A stretch of DNA of 39,071 bases from Candidatus Terryibacteriota bacterium (lineage in GTDB: Bacteria > Patescibacteriota > Minisyncoccia > UBA9983). The stretch's first letter is position 1, and the number at the start of each line of letters is the position of its first letter. The translations under genes and the position numbers were made by a program. The stretch covers positions 1 to 39,071 of the forward strand of contig JACQXW010000006.1 in NCBI GenBank assembly GCA_016208535.1. The letters are read 5' to 3'. Below the pieces are notes generated by a model. The model worked only from the letters and a program-made list of their open reading frames with translations, was not told where the DNA came from and made no database searches. Below, piece by piece: positions 8,634 through 18,493 of the stretch.

Positions 8634-8747
8634 ATGGATAAAATCATTTTAAACTGCGCCTGCGATTGCGGAACTTGCGATGAATGCGAGACAGAAAAAA
8701 AAGAGGAGGGGAGTGAGGATGATGGAAAAGGAGAAGAAGGGGAATAA
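8634..8747 (+). CDS. Candidate 37-aa Cys-rich acidic microprotein
   Basis: MDKIILNCACDCGTCDECETEKKEEGSEDDGKGEEGE; CxCxCxxCxxC cluster. No clear SD seen. Confidence 0.4.
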   Translation: MDKIILNCACDCGTCDECETEKKEEGSEDDGKGEEGE

Positions 8748-8759
8748 AAATGGCAGAGT

Positions 8760-8830
8760 GCGGACGTAGTTTAGTGGCAGAATAATTGCCTTCCAAGCAG
8801 TGGGTGCGGGTTCGATTCCCGCCGTCCGCA
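8760..8830 (+). tRNA. tRNA-Gly (UCC)
   Basis: GCGGACG/CGTCCGC acceptor, ATTGC-CTTCCAA-GCAGT arm, TTCGATT T-loop. Confidence 0.94.
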
Positions 8831-8831
8831 A

Positions 8832-8868
8832 TTGAAAATCCGCCGATGAGGCGGATTTTCAATTTTTC
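8832..8868. terminator. Rho-independent terminator between tRNA-Gly and HU gene
   Basis: ATTGAAAATCCGCC-gatga-GGCGGATTTTCAAT followed by TTTT. Confidence 0.8.
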
Positions 8869-8902
8869 TGGACCAGAAAAAAATTTACTGCTTGCAAAGA
8901 GT

Positions 8903-9175
8903 TTATCGAACTGCCTCTTTCAAGGCCTTGGCCGCTCTGAATTTCGGCACTTTTGTTGCAGGAACATTTACTGTGGCGCCTGTTTTTGGATTGCGCGCCT
9001 GCCGGGCCTTTCGCTGTTTAACCGCAAAAATACCAAGTCCGGCAATTGAAACATCCTCTCCTTTCTTAAGTGTTTTAATAATGCTGTCAATCACAGTATC
9101 AACCGCCTTTTCAGCATCCACCTTTGTGCCGCCCAAAACCTCCTGAACGGCATCAACAATTCCAGCTTTATTCAT
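8903..9175 (-). CDS. hup: HU family DNA-binding protein
   Basis: MNKAGIVDAVQEVLGGTKVDAEKAVDTVIDSI ... GIFAVKQRKARQARNPKTGATVNVPATKVPKFRAAKALK. Confidence 0.96.
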   Translation of the reverse strand: MNKAGIVDAVQEVLGGTKVDAEKAVDTVIDSIIKTLKKGEDVSIAGLGIFAVKQRKARQARNPKTGATVNVPATKVPKFRAAKALKEAVR

Positions 9176-9290
9176 AGTAATATAATACTAATCTACAATT
9201 TATAAATTTCGACCTATTTCTTAGACTTAAATAATTATATAATAAGCCATTTTTAAAGCAATAAGTTATCAACATCCTTATTTTATCTAA

Positions 9291-10820
9291 TTATCTGGCA
9301 TATTCCACTATTCGGTTTTCCCGAATCACATGCACCTTTATTTCTCCGGGATATTTCAATTCCTGTTCAATGCGGTCGGCAATATCCCGGGCCATTTTTT
9401 GGGCCTCCAAATCGGAAATTTTTTCAGGAGTGACAAAAATCCTGATCTCCCGGCCAGCCTGAATGGCAAAGGATTTTTCCACTCCCTCAAAAGAATTGGC
9501 GATGTTTTCCAAATCCTCAAGCCTTTTAAGATAATTTTCCAAGGTATCCCGTCTGGCTCCTGGCCTGGCTCCGGAAATGGCGTCAGCAGCCTGAACAATG
9601 ACTGATTCCACGGTTTCAAAAGGATATTCCTCATGATGAGCCTGCATGGCCTGGAGAATTTTTTCATCAGTATTAAATTTCTGCAAAATTCTTTTCCCGA
9701 TTTCCACATGGCTTCCTTGAATCTCATGGTCCATGGCCTTGCCGATGTCGTGAAGCAGGCTGGCTTTTTTTGCCACAGAAACATCTGCCCCTAGTTCAGC
9801 GGCCAACATACCCGCAAGATGAGCCACCTCAATGGAATGCTGAAGAACATTTTGGCCGTAGCTGGTTCTGAAATAGAGCCTGCCGAGAACAGAGAGCAAC
9901 CGGGGGTCAAGATCAATAACTCCTGTTTCATAGGCTGCGGCCTCGCCTTTTTGTTTGATTAATTTTTCAACCTCAATCTTTGCCTTTTCCACCATCTCCT
10001 CGATTCTGGCGGGCTGAATCCTGCCGTCAAGAATAAGATTTTCCAAGGCAATCTTGGCAATATGCCGGCGCACCGGATCAAAACTGGAAACCACAATCGA
10101 GCCGGGAGTATCATCAACAATTATTTCCACACCTGCAGCCCGTTCCAATGCTCTGATATTTCTTCCCTCTTTCCCGATAATCTTTCCCTTTATATCATCA
10201 GAGGGAATGGAAACAGTGGTGGTGGTGATTTCTGAGGAAGTGGGGGAGGCCAGGCGCTGGATGGCAGTGACAAGAATCTCCCGGGCCCTTTTTTCAAATT
10301 CCTCCCGGCCGGTCATCTCCAGTTTTTGAATGCGGCTGAGAAGGTCGTCCTCATGCCTTTTTTCAATTATCTTTAAGAGCTCGTTTTTTGCCTCCTCTTC
10401 TGTAAGGCCGGCAAGTTTTTCCAATTCATTCTTTTTCCGCTCCTCCATGGCCTCAATTTCCTCTTTTTTCTTTTTTAATCTCTCAATTTTTTCCTGAAAA
10501 TCATGTTTCTCTTTTTCCAATTCTGTTCTCTGTTTTTCCAGATTCTCCTCTTTTTGCAAAGACCTTTCCTCAAGTTTGCGCGCCTGCAAGACAGCGGTTT
10601 TTTCTTCCTGCTTGGCGTCCTCAAGAATTTTTTCCGCCTTTTTGGCAGCCTCCTCTATTGCCTTTTGGGTCTTGTCTTTGGCATCCAAAAGAAGCTGTTT
10701 GATTTTTAATTCAGCAGAGCTTTTTTGCCGAAGGGTGATGAGCTGATGAAGAAAATAGCCGATGACTATTCCTCCCAAGCCGGAAAACCCGGCCAAAAGC
10801 ACAATTTTGGTTAGATTCAT
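9291..10820 (-). CDS. rny: Ribonuclease Y
   Basis: N-terminal TM, coiled coil, KH (GRNIRALERAAGVEIIVDDTP) and HD (LLHDIGKAMDHE) domains. Confidence 0.97.
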   Translation of the reverse strand: MNLTKIVLLAGFSGLGGIVIGYFLHQLITLRQKSSAELKIKQLLLDAKDKTQKAIEEAAKKAEKILEDAKQEEKTAVLQARKLEERSLQKEENLEKQRTELEKEKHDFQEKIERLKKKKEEIEAMEERKKNELEKLAGLTEEEAKNELLKIIEKRHEDDLLSRIQKLEMTGREEFEKRAREILVTAIQRLASPTSSEITTTTVSIPSDDIKGKIIGKEGRNIRALERAAGVEIIVDDTPGSIVVSSFDPVRRHIAKIALENLILDGRIQPARIEEMVEKAKIEVEKLIKQKGEAAAYETGVIDLDPRLLSVLGRLYFRTSYGQNVLQHSIEVAHLAGMLAAELGADVSVAKKASLLHDIGKAMDHEIQGSHVEIGKRILQKFNTDEKILQAMQAHHEEYPFETVESVIVQAADAISGARPGARRDTLENYLKRLEDLENIANSFEGVEKSFAIQAGREIRIFVTPEKISDLEAQKMARDIADRIEQELKYPGEIKVHVIRENRIVEYAR

Positions 10821-10935
10821 GATAGTGAAGCATGTTGTCCGTTATCCTCATATTTTTATTTGATTTCGAACGAATGCGAAATTAAATGATAAAGTTAATG
10901 ATTTTATAATAAACCATATGCTAAAATAAAGCAAT

Positions 10936-12516
10936 ATGAAATACAAACCCGTGGTTTTAATCATCCTTGATGGATTCGGGATTTCGCCGGACAAAATTGG
11001 CTCGCCGTGGGAGATTGTTGAGAGAAAAACTTTTCATGATATAGAAAAATTTTATCCCTTTACCGCCATCCAGGCCTCAGGCATTGCCGTGGGCCTGCCC
11101 TGGGGCGAGGCAGGGAACAGCGAGGTTGGACACCTCACCATTGGCGCCGGCAAAATCATTTATAATTATCTGCCAAAAATTTCCACTGCCATTACCGACG
11201 GCTCGTTTTTTAAGAATGATGCTTTTCTCAGGGCGATTGAACACGTAAAAAAAAATAATAGTTCCCTCCATCTTTCCGGACTTTTTTCCTCAGGCACGGT
11301 TCACGCCTATTTCGAGCATCTTTACGCCCTCTTGGATCTGGCCAAACAAAATGAAGTAAAAAATGTCTATCTCCATCTCTACACTGACGGCAAAGACGCC
11401 TACAAAAAAGAGGGGATGAAATTCTATAAAGATTTTGAGCAAAATCTCAAAAAAAATTATCCCAACGCAAAAATCGCCTCCATCATCGGCAGGAATTTCA
11501 GTATGGACAGAGATAATAATTGGAATAAAACAGCCAGAGCTTACAATCTTTTTGTAAATGGAGAGGGAGAGGAATTTGAATGTGTTTCCGATTATATTGC
11601 CAGCCAGTATAAAAAAGAAATTTTTGACCCAAATATCGAGCCCGCCTTCGCTAAAGCTACTGCGGGCAAGCCCGGTATTATTAAAGACAATGATGCTCTA
11701 ATTTTTTTCAATTTCCGCGAGGATAGCATGAGGCAATTAACCAGGGCTTTTGTCAGCAAAGATTTTTCCCATTTTCCACGCAAGAGCATCAATAATCTCT
11801 TGGTTGTCACCATGACTGAATATGACAAAAATATTCCCTGTTTAACCGCCTTTAAATCAGCAGAAGTAGAAGAACCCTTAGCCAGAATTATTGCGGAAAA
11901 CGGCCTTAAACAGCTTCATATTGCTGAATCAGAAAAATACGCCCATGTCACTTATTTTTTGAATGGCGGCAGAGAAACTTCGTTTGAAGGTGAGGAAAGA
12001 ATCCTGGTGAAGTCCCCGGAAACTCCTTCCTATGCCTTAGTGCCGGAAATGTCTGCGGAAAAAGTGACTGAGGCTGTTTTGGACAATCTTGAAAAATACG
12101 ACTTCATTGTCGTTAATTTTGCCAATGCCGACATGGTGGGCCACACAGGGAAATTCGAGCCCACAGCCAAGGCCATTGAGACAATTGACAGATGTCTGGG
12201 AAAAATAATCCCTGCGGTTTTAAAGATAAACGGAGTGATGGTCATCACCGCTGACCATGGCAATGCCGAAGAAAAAATTTACAAAATCACGGGCGAGGAA
12301 AAATCAAAACACTCCATCAACCCTGTGCCCCTTTATCTCATTGCCACTGATTTTAAAAGAAAAAAGGAGGAAACAGAAAAGGAAATCATTGACGATTACA
12401 AAGACATCAAAGGAACCCTCTCTGACGTGGCTCCGACAATTTTGGAATTACTCGGCCTAAAAAAACCGGCCTCTATGACTGGTAAAAACCTGTTAGAAAA
12501 ATTACTTAGTTCTTAA
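10936..12516 (+). CDS. gpmI: 2,3-bisphosphoglycerate-independent phosphoglycerate mutase
   Basis: [60 protein letters not shown]. Confidence 0.96.
   Translation: MKYKPVVLIILDGFGISPDKIGSPWEIVERKTFHDIEKFYPFTAIQASGIAVGLPWGEAGNSEVGHLTIGAGKIIYNYLPKISTAITDGSFFKNDAFLRAIEHVKKNNSSLHLSGLFSSGTVHAYFEHLYALLDLAKQNEVKNVYLHLYTDGKDAYKKEGMKFYKDFEQNLKKNYPNAKIASIIGRNFSMDRDNNWNKTARAYNLFVNGEGEEFECVSDYIASQYKKEIFDPNIEPAFAKATAGKPGIIKDNDALIFFNFREDSMRQLTRAFVSKDFSHFPRKSINNLLVVTMTEYDKNIPCLTAFKSAEVEEPLARIIAENGLKQLHIAESEKYAHVTYFLNGGRETSFEGEERILVKSPETPSYALVPEMSAEKVTEAVLDNLEKYDFIVVNFANADMVGHTGKFEPTAKAIETIDRCLGKIIPAVLKINGVMVITADHGNAEEKIYKITGEEKSKHSINPVPLYLIATDFKRKKEETEKEIIDDYKDIKGTLSDVAPTILELLGLKKPASMTGKNLLEKLLSS
11641..11675. 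repeat. In-frame palindromic insert inside gpmI
   Basis: CCCGCCTTCGCTAAAGCTACTGCGGGC encodes [11 protein letters not shown]. Confidence 0.65.
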
Positions 12517-13080
12517 AACAACATCTATGATGCCGTATTTTTTTGCCTCGTCGGCATCCATAAAAAAGTCGCGGTCTGTGTCTTTGGAAATTTTTTCCAC
12601 TGACTGACCTGCGTGTTTGGCGAGAATCTGGTTTAATTTGTCTTTTATTTTGATGATATGCCTGGCCTGAATATCCACGTCAACTGCCTGGCCCTCTGCG
12701 CCTCCCATCACCTGATGAATCATCACCTCTGAATTGGGCAGGGCAAATCTTTTTCCCTTCTTGCCCGTGGCCAAAAGAATGGCTCCGCCAGAGGCAGCCA
12801 GACCAACGCAATACGTGGCCACATCCGCCTTGATGTGATTCATGGTGTCGTAAATGGCCAAGGTGGCGGTCACTGACCCCCCGGGCGAATTGATGTACAA
12901 ATGAATGTCTTTTTTGGGGTCCTGAAGTTCTAAAAATAAAAGCTGGGCAATGATGGTGTTGGCCAAGGCGTCTGTAATCGGGCCGGCCAAAAAAACAATC
13001 CTGTCCTTTAGGAGTCGGGAATAGATATCGTAGGCACGTTCCCCAAATTGGCTCTTTTCAATTACTGTTGGTATTAACAT
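12502..13080 (-). CDS. clpP: ATP-dependent Clp protease proteolytic subunit
   Basis: [46 protein letters not shown]. Confidence 0.97.
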   Translation of the reverse strand: MLIPTVIEKSQFGERAYDIYSRLLKDRIVFLAGPITDALANTIIAQLLFLELQDPKKDIHLYINSPGGSVTATLAIYDTMNHIKADVATYCVGLAASGGAILLATGKKGKRFALPNSEVMIHQVMGGAEGQAVDVDIQARHIIKIKDKLNQILAKHAGQSVEKISKDTDRDFFMDADEAKKYGIIDVVLRTK

Positions 13081-13892
13081 GATTCTAAAAATTGAAACAC
13101 TTTTTCGTTTCTAATTATGCCGTAAGTATAAATCCTCACCCTTTCTGGGTCAACTCCTTTATGTTGTGCCAATATTTTCTCAGCCTCTTTGTTTAATTCA
13201 TCTTGCGGCACCTCTATTTTTTCTCTTTCAGCAATTTCATTTAAGGCCAAACCGTATTTCACCCGCTTGAGAGCGTCTTTATCCCAGTCCCTTAAAAGTT
13301 CGTCTTCTGTTTTTTTAAGATGATTTAAATAATCCTCCCATTTTAGGCCGGATTGCTCTATGCTGAATTTAATCTCCTCCAGCATCTTGTTTTTTTCCGC
13401 CTCAATTAAAATTTTTGGAATTTCAACTCTCGCCGCATTTATTATTTTATCAAGGATTTCCAGCCGCCTCTGCTGTTGAACCTTTATATCTGCCGCATCT
13501 CCCGAGACAACAGTCTCTTTGGCAATCTTTTTATAATCCGGCAAATCAATTTCCGGAAGAACGGCTGTTTTAATTTTATATCCCAAGGGATTGCCTCTTG
13601 CCATCTTGGTAATTAAAATCTCCGGCTGGCCAATGGCCTTAATTTTATGAGTTTGAATAATTTTGGGATATTCCCCTTGGAGAGCAAAAATCGCCATCTT
13701 CTCCAGAATGACTGGCTCGCCGACTTTTTCTATTAAAATTTTTTCCGGCACACTGCCTGGCCGAAAGCCGTCTACTTTTATCTCCTGAGATAATTTTTTG
13801 ATAACCTGCTCTCTGTAAGATTCAAAATCGCCGGCTAAAATCTCTCCGGTAATTTCCACTTCAGAACCAGGCAATAATTTAATTTCTATCAT
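13074..13892 (-). CDS. tig: Trigger factor-like protein lacking the PPIase (FKBP) domain
   Basis: N-terminal ribosome-binding domain ([20 protein letters not shown]) joined directly to the C-terminal chaperone domain; no FKBP region visible. Confidence 0.85.
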   Translation of the reverse strand: MIEIKLLPGSEVEITGEILAGDFESYREQVIKKLSQEIKVDGFRPGSVPEKILIEKVGEPVILEKMAIFALQGEYPKIIQTHKIKAIGQPEILITKMARGNPLGYKIKTAVLPEIDLPDYKKIAKETVVSGDAADIKVQQQRRLEILDKIINAARVEIPKILIEAEKNKMLEEIKFSIEQSGLKWEDYLNHLKKTEDELLRDWDKDALKRVKYGLALNEIAEREKIEVPQDELNKEAEKILAQHKGVDPERVRIYTYGIIRNEKVFQFLESC

Positions 13893-14349
13893 AAGGCTTT
13901 ATGACCACCCGCCGGTCGGGATCCACGCCAACGCTTTCCGTAATAATATCGGGATATTCTGTGAGTACAGAATGAATGATTCTTCTTTCATAAGGATTCA
14001 TTGGCTCAAGCTCAATCTCCTTTTTAAGATAGCGTACCTTTTGAGCGTTCATTCGGGCCAAGTTTTTTAATTCCTCTGTTTTTTTTATCTGGTAATCATT
14101 AACATCCAAAAGAAACTGAATCTTCTCCAGATTATTTCTTTTAAACTCGCTCTCGGTGATTTTTTTGACCAAATGAGTTAAGGCAAGAAGATGCTGTCCA
14201 TTTTCTCCGATTAAAATCCCTGCCTCCTGGGTCCTGATGACAAACTGGAAACATTCGCTGCCCTCTCTCACATCAATTTCTCCTTTGACTGTCATTTTCT
14301 CCAGAACCGCCTCCACTGATGATTTGATTATTTTTATTTGCTGTTCCAT
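13879..14349 (-). CDS. khpB: Jag/KhpB-like KH-R3H RNA-binding protein
   Basis: ILIGENGQHLLALTHLVKKI (KH) and NPYERRIIHSVLTEYPDIITESVGVDPDRRVVIKP (R3H). Confidence 0.92.
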   Translation of the reverse strand: MEQQIKIIKSSVEAVLEKMTVKGEIDVREGSECFQFVIRTQEAGILIGENGQHLLALTHLVKKITESEFKRNNLEKIQFLLDVNDYQIKKTEELKNLARMNAQKVRYLKKEIELEPMNPYERRIIHSVLTEYPDIITESVGVDPDRRVVIKPYDRN

Positions 14350-15067
14350 AAATTTTCCCCGCCTTTTTCCTGACAATGGTTTCATGCACTATAGCAAAAA
14401 TATTCATGGTCGTCCAATAGAGACCGATGGCAGAGGAAAGCCGGGAAACGATAAAAAAAATAAAAACCGGCATAATGTATCTCATCTGGAGATTGAGGCT
14501 TCTGGCAAAATCGTTCTTAAAAGAGGCCTTGGCGATTGGCTCCTTTTTAACAGGCGGCAAGGCCAGCCTCATTTGAATGAATTGGGTGAGGCCGGTGAGA
14601 AAGGCAAGAACATAACTGTTTTTTGTCATATCAAAAAGGCCGAGAAATTTTAAATTAATATTTTCAGGCATGCTGATAAAAGAATACAAGTGACTGAAAT
14701 CAAAATTAAAACCAGCGGTAAAAATTTTATAAAGGGCGAAAAAAACGGGAATTTGGATTAAGAGAGTGAGAAAACCGGAAAAAGGGTTTATCCCGTGCCG
14801 GCGATAAAGCTCCATTGTTTTTTTTGCCTGCTCCTGACTGTTGCTCTTAAATTTTTCTTTAATGTTTTTGAGGTCAGGCTCTAATTGTTTTATTTTGATT
14901 TGAGTGACAGTAGCGCGATGGGTGAGAGGAAAGATGAGAAAACGGATGGCCAAAGTTAAAATGATGACGCTTAAACCCACATCATGAAAAGGCAAAACAT
15001 CTATCAGCCAAATCAAGCCGTTCAGAAACGGCTCGTAAAAAACGTTGTTAAAAATTAAGGATATCAT
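14273..15067 (-). CDS. yidC: YidC/Oxa1 membrane protein insertase
   Basis: ILTLAIRFLIFPLTHRATVTQIKIKQLEPDLKNIKEK ... PVFFALYKIFTAG. Confidence 0.93.
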   Translation of the reverse strand: MISLIFNNVFYEPFLNGLIWLIDVLPFHDVGLSVIILTLAIRFLIFPLTHRATVTQIKIKQLEPDLKNIKEKFKSNSQEQAKKTMELYRRHGINPFSGFLTLLIQIPVFFALYKIFTAGFNFDFSHLYSFISMPENINLKFLGLFDMTKNSYVLAFLTGLTQFIQMRLALPPVKKEPIAKASFKNDFARSLNLQMRYIMPVFIFFIVSRLSSAIGLYWTTMNIFAIVHETIVRKKAGKIYGTANKNNQIISGGGSGENDSQRRN

Positions 15068-15070
15068 ATC

Positions 15071-15475
15071 TTATAGTATTTTCGTCTTTTTTAATGATTC
15101 TTGCAATACCTTTCCCAATTCATGAAAGGTGAGTTTTTCACTGCCGGATTTAAAGAAAATTATCGCGCCAAGACCGGATTTGATTTTTGGAAGCAGTTTT
15201 TTAATAATATGTCTGGCTCTTTTTTTAAGTTTATTCCGAATAACCGATTTTTTTGAAACCTTTTGAGATGCCACAAAAGCAAACAAACTGATTGGTGTGG
15301 ACCCCGTTAGAGACAGGCTCTCTTTGAGAGCCGACGGATTTCGAAGAAATCCTGTCTCTAACGGGGTGGACAAAGAAGCAATCCTTAAAGAGAGATATTT
15401 AAAAGGAAAAGTTTTTCCTTTTTTAAAAATTTCTTCAAATAAAACCTTGTTAATTCTGTGTTTTTTAGGAAGCAT
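15071..15475 (-). CDS. rnpA: Ribonuclease P protein component, with internal palindromic insert
   Basis: MLPKKHRINKVLFEEIFKKGKTF ... FAFVASQKVSKKSVIRNKLKKRARHI. Insert STPLETGFLRNPSALKESLSLTGST lies between conserved blocks. Confidence 0.92.
   Translation of the reverse strand: MLPKKHRINKVLFEEIFKKGKTFPFKYLSLRIASLSTPLETGFLRNPSALKESLSLTGSTPISLFAFVASQKVSKKSVIRNKLKKRARHIIKKLLPKIKSGLGAIIFFKSGSEKLTFHELGKVLQESLKKTKIL
15301..15367. repeat. Three-stem palindromic element inside rnpA
   Basis: ACCCCGTTAGAGACAGG / CCTGTCTCTAACGGGGT (17-bp arms) enclosing GGCTCTC-ttt-GAGAGCC and GGATTTC-gaa-GAAATCC. Confidence 0.92.
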
Positions 15476-15524
15476 AAAGATTATCCTAATCATACAATAA
15501 AAAATTTCTTGGTCAATATTCACT

Positions 15525-15612
15525 TTCTATCCACAGATTATTAACATAAGTATAAAGGTTTTGTTAGTTTAGTAATTAGTAATTAGTAATTAGTAATTAG
15601 TATAATCAGGTT
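15525..15612. promoter_or_regulatory. dnaA upstream region: DnaA-box-like site and tandem repeat, probable part of oriC
   Basis: TATCCACAG near 15529; four tandem AGTAATT units at about 15571-15600. Confidence 0.6.
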
Positions 15613-16977
15613 ATGGCACTGGATTATGAAAAAATGTGGCGAGATACTCTGACTGAAATAGAACTCAATGTTTCCAGAGCTAATTTTTCCACTTGGTTTA
15701 AAAATACCAGTATTTCCGGCATGGAAAACGGCAAAGTTCTTCTTAATGTTCCTAGTAATTTTGTAAAAGAATGGCTGACCAACAAATACCATAAGTTTAT
15801 TATCAAAGCTCTGCGCAATATTAATTCCACCATTAGAGATGTTGAATATTATATTATCTCTCCGTCCGCTTCCTTTGTTAAAGAAGAGGGAAAAATCAAA
15901 CCGCTCCAACCGGCTGTCGAGGAACAACTTGGTTTTAGCGAATTTTATATAGACAAAGAGGCTAATCTTAATCCAAGATACACTTTTGATTCCTTTATTG
16001 TCGGCTCGTTCAACGAAGTGGCTCATGCCGCTGCCTTGGCTATTACAAAAAATCCCGGCACGGCCTATAACCCGCTTTTTATCTACGGAGGAGCCGGTCT
16101 GGGAAAAACCCATTTACTCCAGGCGATTGGAAACAAAATCAAGGGAACAAATCACGGCAATAAAGTTTATTACCTAACCTCTGAAAAATTCGCCACTGAA
16201 TTTGTCAGCGCGATGCAGAACAAAGATATTAATTCTTTTAAAGAGAAGTACAGAAAATATAATCTTTTGATAGTTGACGATATTCAGTTTTTCGCCAACA
16301 AACTTAAAATTCAGGAAGAATTCTTCCATATTTTCAACACTCTCTATGAGAGAAACAATCAAATTGTCTTTTCCTCTGATAAGCCGCCCAAATATATTAC
16401 GGGCCTGGAGGAGAGACTGCGTTCGCGCTTTGAAGGAGGAATGATGGTGGATATCTCGCCGCCAGAATATGAGTCGCGCCTGGCAATTTTAAAAGCGAAG
16501 GTGCAGGCAAAAAACATTCCCATATCTGACGAATCTCTGGAATTAATCGCCTCAATTATTCAGGAAAATATCCGAGAATTGGAAGGCGCCCTAAATTCCG
16601 TCGTCTGCCAACAAAAAATAAAAGAGGGGGCGATGAGTCTTCAAGAGATTAAAGATATTCTCAAAAAAAATACCAAGCCTTTAAAAACCCTGACCATGAC
16701 CCAGGTTATAAAAACAATTGCGGAGTTTTACAATATTGAGGAAAAAAATTTATTCCAAAAAACAAGGAAAAAAGAGATTGTCAAACCAAGACAAATTGCC
16801 ATGTATTTACTGAGAGAAGATTTAAACACTTCCTATCCCTACATTGGTCAAAGATTCGGGCAAAGAGACCATACCACGGTCATCCATGCCTATAAAAAAA
16901 TAAATGAGATAATCAAAAAAGACGAGAGATTAAATCAAGAAATAATAAGTATTAGAAATATTCTTTATGAAAAATAA
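15613..16977 (+). CDS. dnaA: Chromosomal replication initiator protein DnaA
   Basis: NPLFIYGGAGLGKTHLLQAIGN, LLIVDDIQFFANK, C-terminal GQRDHTTVIHAYKKI. Confidence 0.98.
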   Translation: MALDYEKMWRDTLTEIELNVSRANFSTWFKNTSISGMENGKVLLNVPSNFVKEWLTNKYHKFIIKALRNINSTIRDVEYYIISPSASFVKEEGKIKPLQPAVEEQLGFSEFYIDKEANLNPRYTFDSFIVGSFNEVAHAAALAITKNPGTAYNPLFIYGGAGLGKTHLLQAIGNKIKGTNHGNKVYYLTSEKFATEFVSAMQNKDINSFKEKYRKYNLLIVDDIQFFANKLKIQEEFFHIFNTLYERNNQIVFSSDKPPKYITGLEERLRSRFEGGMMVDISPPEYESRLAILKAKVQAKNIPISDESLELIASIIQENIRELEGALNSVVCQQKIKEGAMSLQEIKDILKKNTKPLKTLTMTQVIKTIAEFYNIEEKNLFQKTRKKEIVKPRQIAMYLLREDLNTSYPYIGQRFGQRDHTTVIHAYKKINEIIKKDERLNQEIISIRNILYEK

Positions 16978-17115
16978 CTAATTAATAAATAATCCATAAA
17001 TTATCCACATTACTAATTACTGATTACTAATTACTGATTACTTAAAATTAACTTATCAACATATTAACAGAGTAAATAATAAAAATAAAAAATTATTAAT
17101 TAATATATTATTATT
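16978..17115. promoter_or_regulatory. Probable oriC (dnaA-dnaN intergenic)
   Basis: TTATCCACA and TTATCAACA boxes, tandem TTACTGATTACTAATTACTGATTACTT, then an AT-rich stretch. Confidence 0.7.
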
Positions 17116-18222
17116 ATGAAAGTAATTTGTTTAAAAAATCATCTTAAAGAGGCGATTAATTTATGTGAAAAAATTACCGGGAAAAATTTAAGTTTGCCGA
17201 TATTAAGTAATATTTTAATTTCCAATGAAAATAATAGAATTTTGAGATTTACAGCCACTAATTTGGAATTAGGGATTGAGGTGGAGATTCCGGCAAAAGT
17301 TGAAAAAAAGGGGAGAGTGGCGGTTCCCGGCGGAGTTATCAATAATTTTCTTGCGAATTTCCTTGTTGAAGAAAATATCACCTTTGAATCCCAAAATAAC
17401 AATCTTTTAATTTCATCGCTAAACAGCTCCACTTTAATAAAAGGTCAGTCTCCGGAAGATTTTCCCATTCTCCCTAAAATAAAGACCGATAACCAGGTTT
17501 TAATTCCTGTTGCTGATTTTGTATCCGGATTAAAGGCTGTTTGGTACGCCTCTTCTTTGTCAAATATCAAGCCCGAGATTGCCTCAATTTATCTTTTTTC
17601 AAGTAAAAACGAGCCATTAACCTTTGCGGCCACAGATTCCTTTAGATTGGCTGAGAAAAAAATCAATTATTCATTTCCCAATCTCGGCTCTCTTTTGATT
17701 CCTTTCAGAACAGCGGCGGAAATTTTAAGAATTTTTGAGGGGAGAGAAGGTAAAATCAAATTAATTTCTGATAAAAACCAGATAAGCCTTGAGTTGGATA
17801 ATATTAAATTTATTTTCCGGCCGACTGAGGGCGTTTTTCCCGATTATCAGCAGATTATCCCCAAAAAATTCGTCACCGATGCGATTGTTGATAAAAATAT
17901 TTTTATCAATTCCCTGAAGACAGCCGGGATTTTTTCCAGCAAACTAAATGAGTTGAATATAATTGTCGGGCCGGACAGCAATTCTGTCGCCATTAAAACA
18001 TCAAATGCGGATGTGGGAGAGCACACGGCGCAGATCCCGGCCAAGATAACCGGAGAGGAACTGAAGATGGGTTTTAATCATAAATATATTTTTGAATGCC
18101 TAGGGCACATATCGTCCCAAAAAATTCTTCTTCGCTTCAGCGGCCAGGGCAAACCCCTGCTCATCACCGGCGCCGACGATAATTCTTTTCAATACCTCGT
18201 CATGCCTATGAACACGATGTAA
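17116..18222 (+). CDS. dnaN: DNA polymerase III beta clamp
   Basis: LPILSNILIS, FTATNLELGIEVEIPA, C-terminal FQYLVMPMNTM. Confidence 0.97.
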   Translation: MKVICLKNHLKEAINLCEKITGKNLSLPILSNILISNENNRILRFTATNLELGIEVEIPAKVEKKGRVAVPGGVINNFLANFLVEENITFESQNNNLLISSLNSSTLIKGQSPEDFPILPKIKTDNQVLIPVADFVSGLKAVWYASSLSNIKPEIASIYLFSSKNEPLTFAATDSFRLAEKKINYSFPNLGSLLIPFRTAAEILRIFEGREGKIKLISDKNQISLELDNIKFIFRPTEGVFPDYQQIIPKKFVTDAIVDKNIFINSLKTAGIFSSKLNELNIIVGPDSNSVAIKTSNADVGEHTAQIPAKITGEELKMGFNHKYIFECLGHISSQKILLRFSGQGKPLLITGADDNSFQYLVMPMNTM

Positions 18223-18223
18223 T

Positions 18224-18493
18224 ATGCCCTGGGAAAATATTGGGAAATTTTTAGAGAGGTTCAGTAGTTTTAAACCAACCAAGGGGTTTGTTCAGGATGA
18301 GGCGGCAATGGCTATTGAAAAAGTTTTGAACCTAAAAATTAGTCCTGACGACATTGAATGGCGGACCGGGGTGGTTTATATAAAAATCAAAAACTCTTCT
18401 CTCAAAAACGAAATTTTTCTCAATAAAGAAAAAATTTTAGAAATTCTTAAAGAAAGAGTCGGCACTAAGGCGCCAAAAGATTTGAGATTTTAA
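18224..18493 (+). CDS. DciA-like (DUF721) short protein
   Basis: 89 aa; VVYIKIKNSSLKNEIFLNKEKILEILKERVGTKAPKDLRF resembles the DUF721 core; directly follows dnaN. Confidence 0.7.
   Translation: MPWENIGKFLERFSSFKPTKGFVQDEAAMAIEKVLNLKISPDDIEWRTGVVYIKIKNSSLKNEIFLNKEKILEILKERVGTKAPKDLRF

Noticed and set aside
8644-8862. 72-aa and 60-aa minus ORFs over the tRNA-Gly
   Set aside because: They translate the tRNA and its terminator.
9356-9784. 142-aa minus ORF overlapping rny
   Set aside because: Alternate frame of RNase Y with no recognisable domain.
15571-15601. Possible CRISPR-like repeats near dnaA
   Set aside because: Contiguous 7-bp tandem repeats without spacers; not CRISPR. No array was found anywhere, despite the Cas2-like gene.
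15476-15612. rpmH (L34) expected between rnpA and dnaA
   Set aside because: No L34-like reading frame recognised in this interval.
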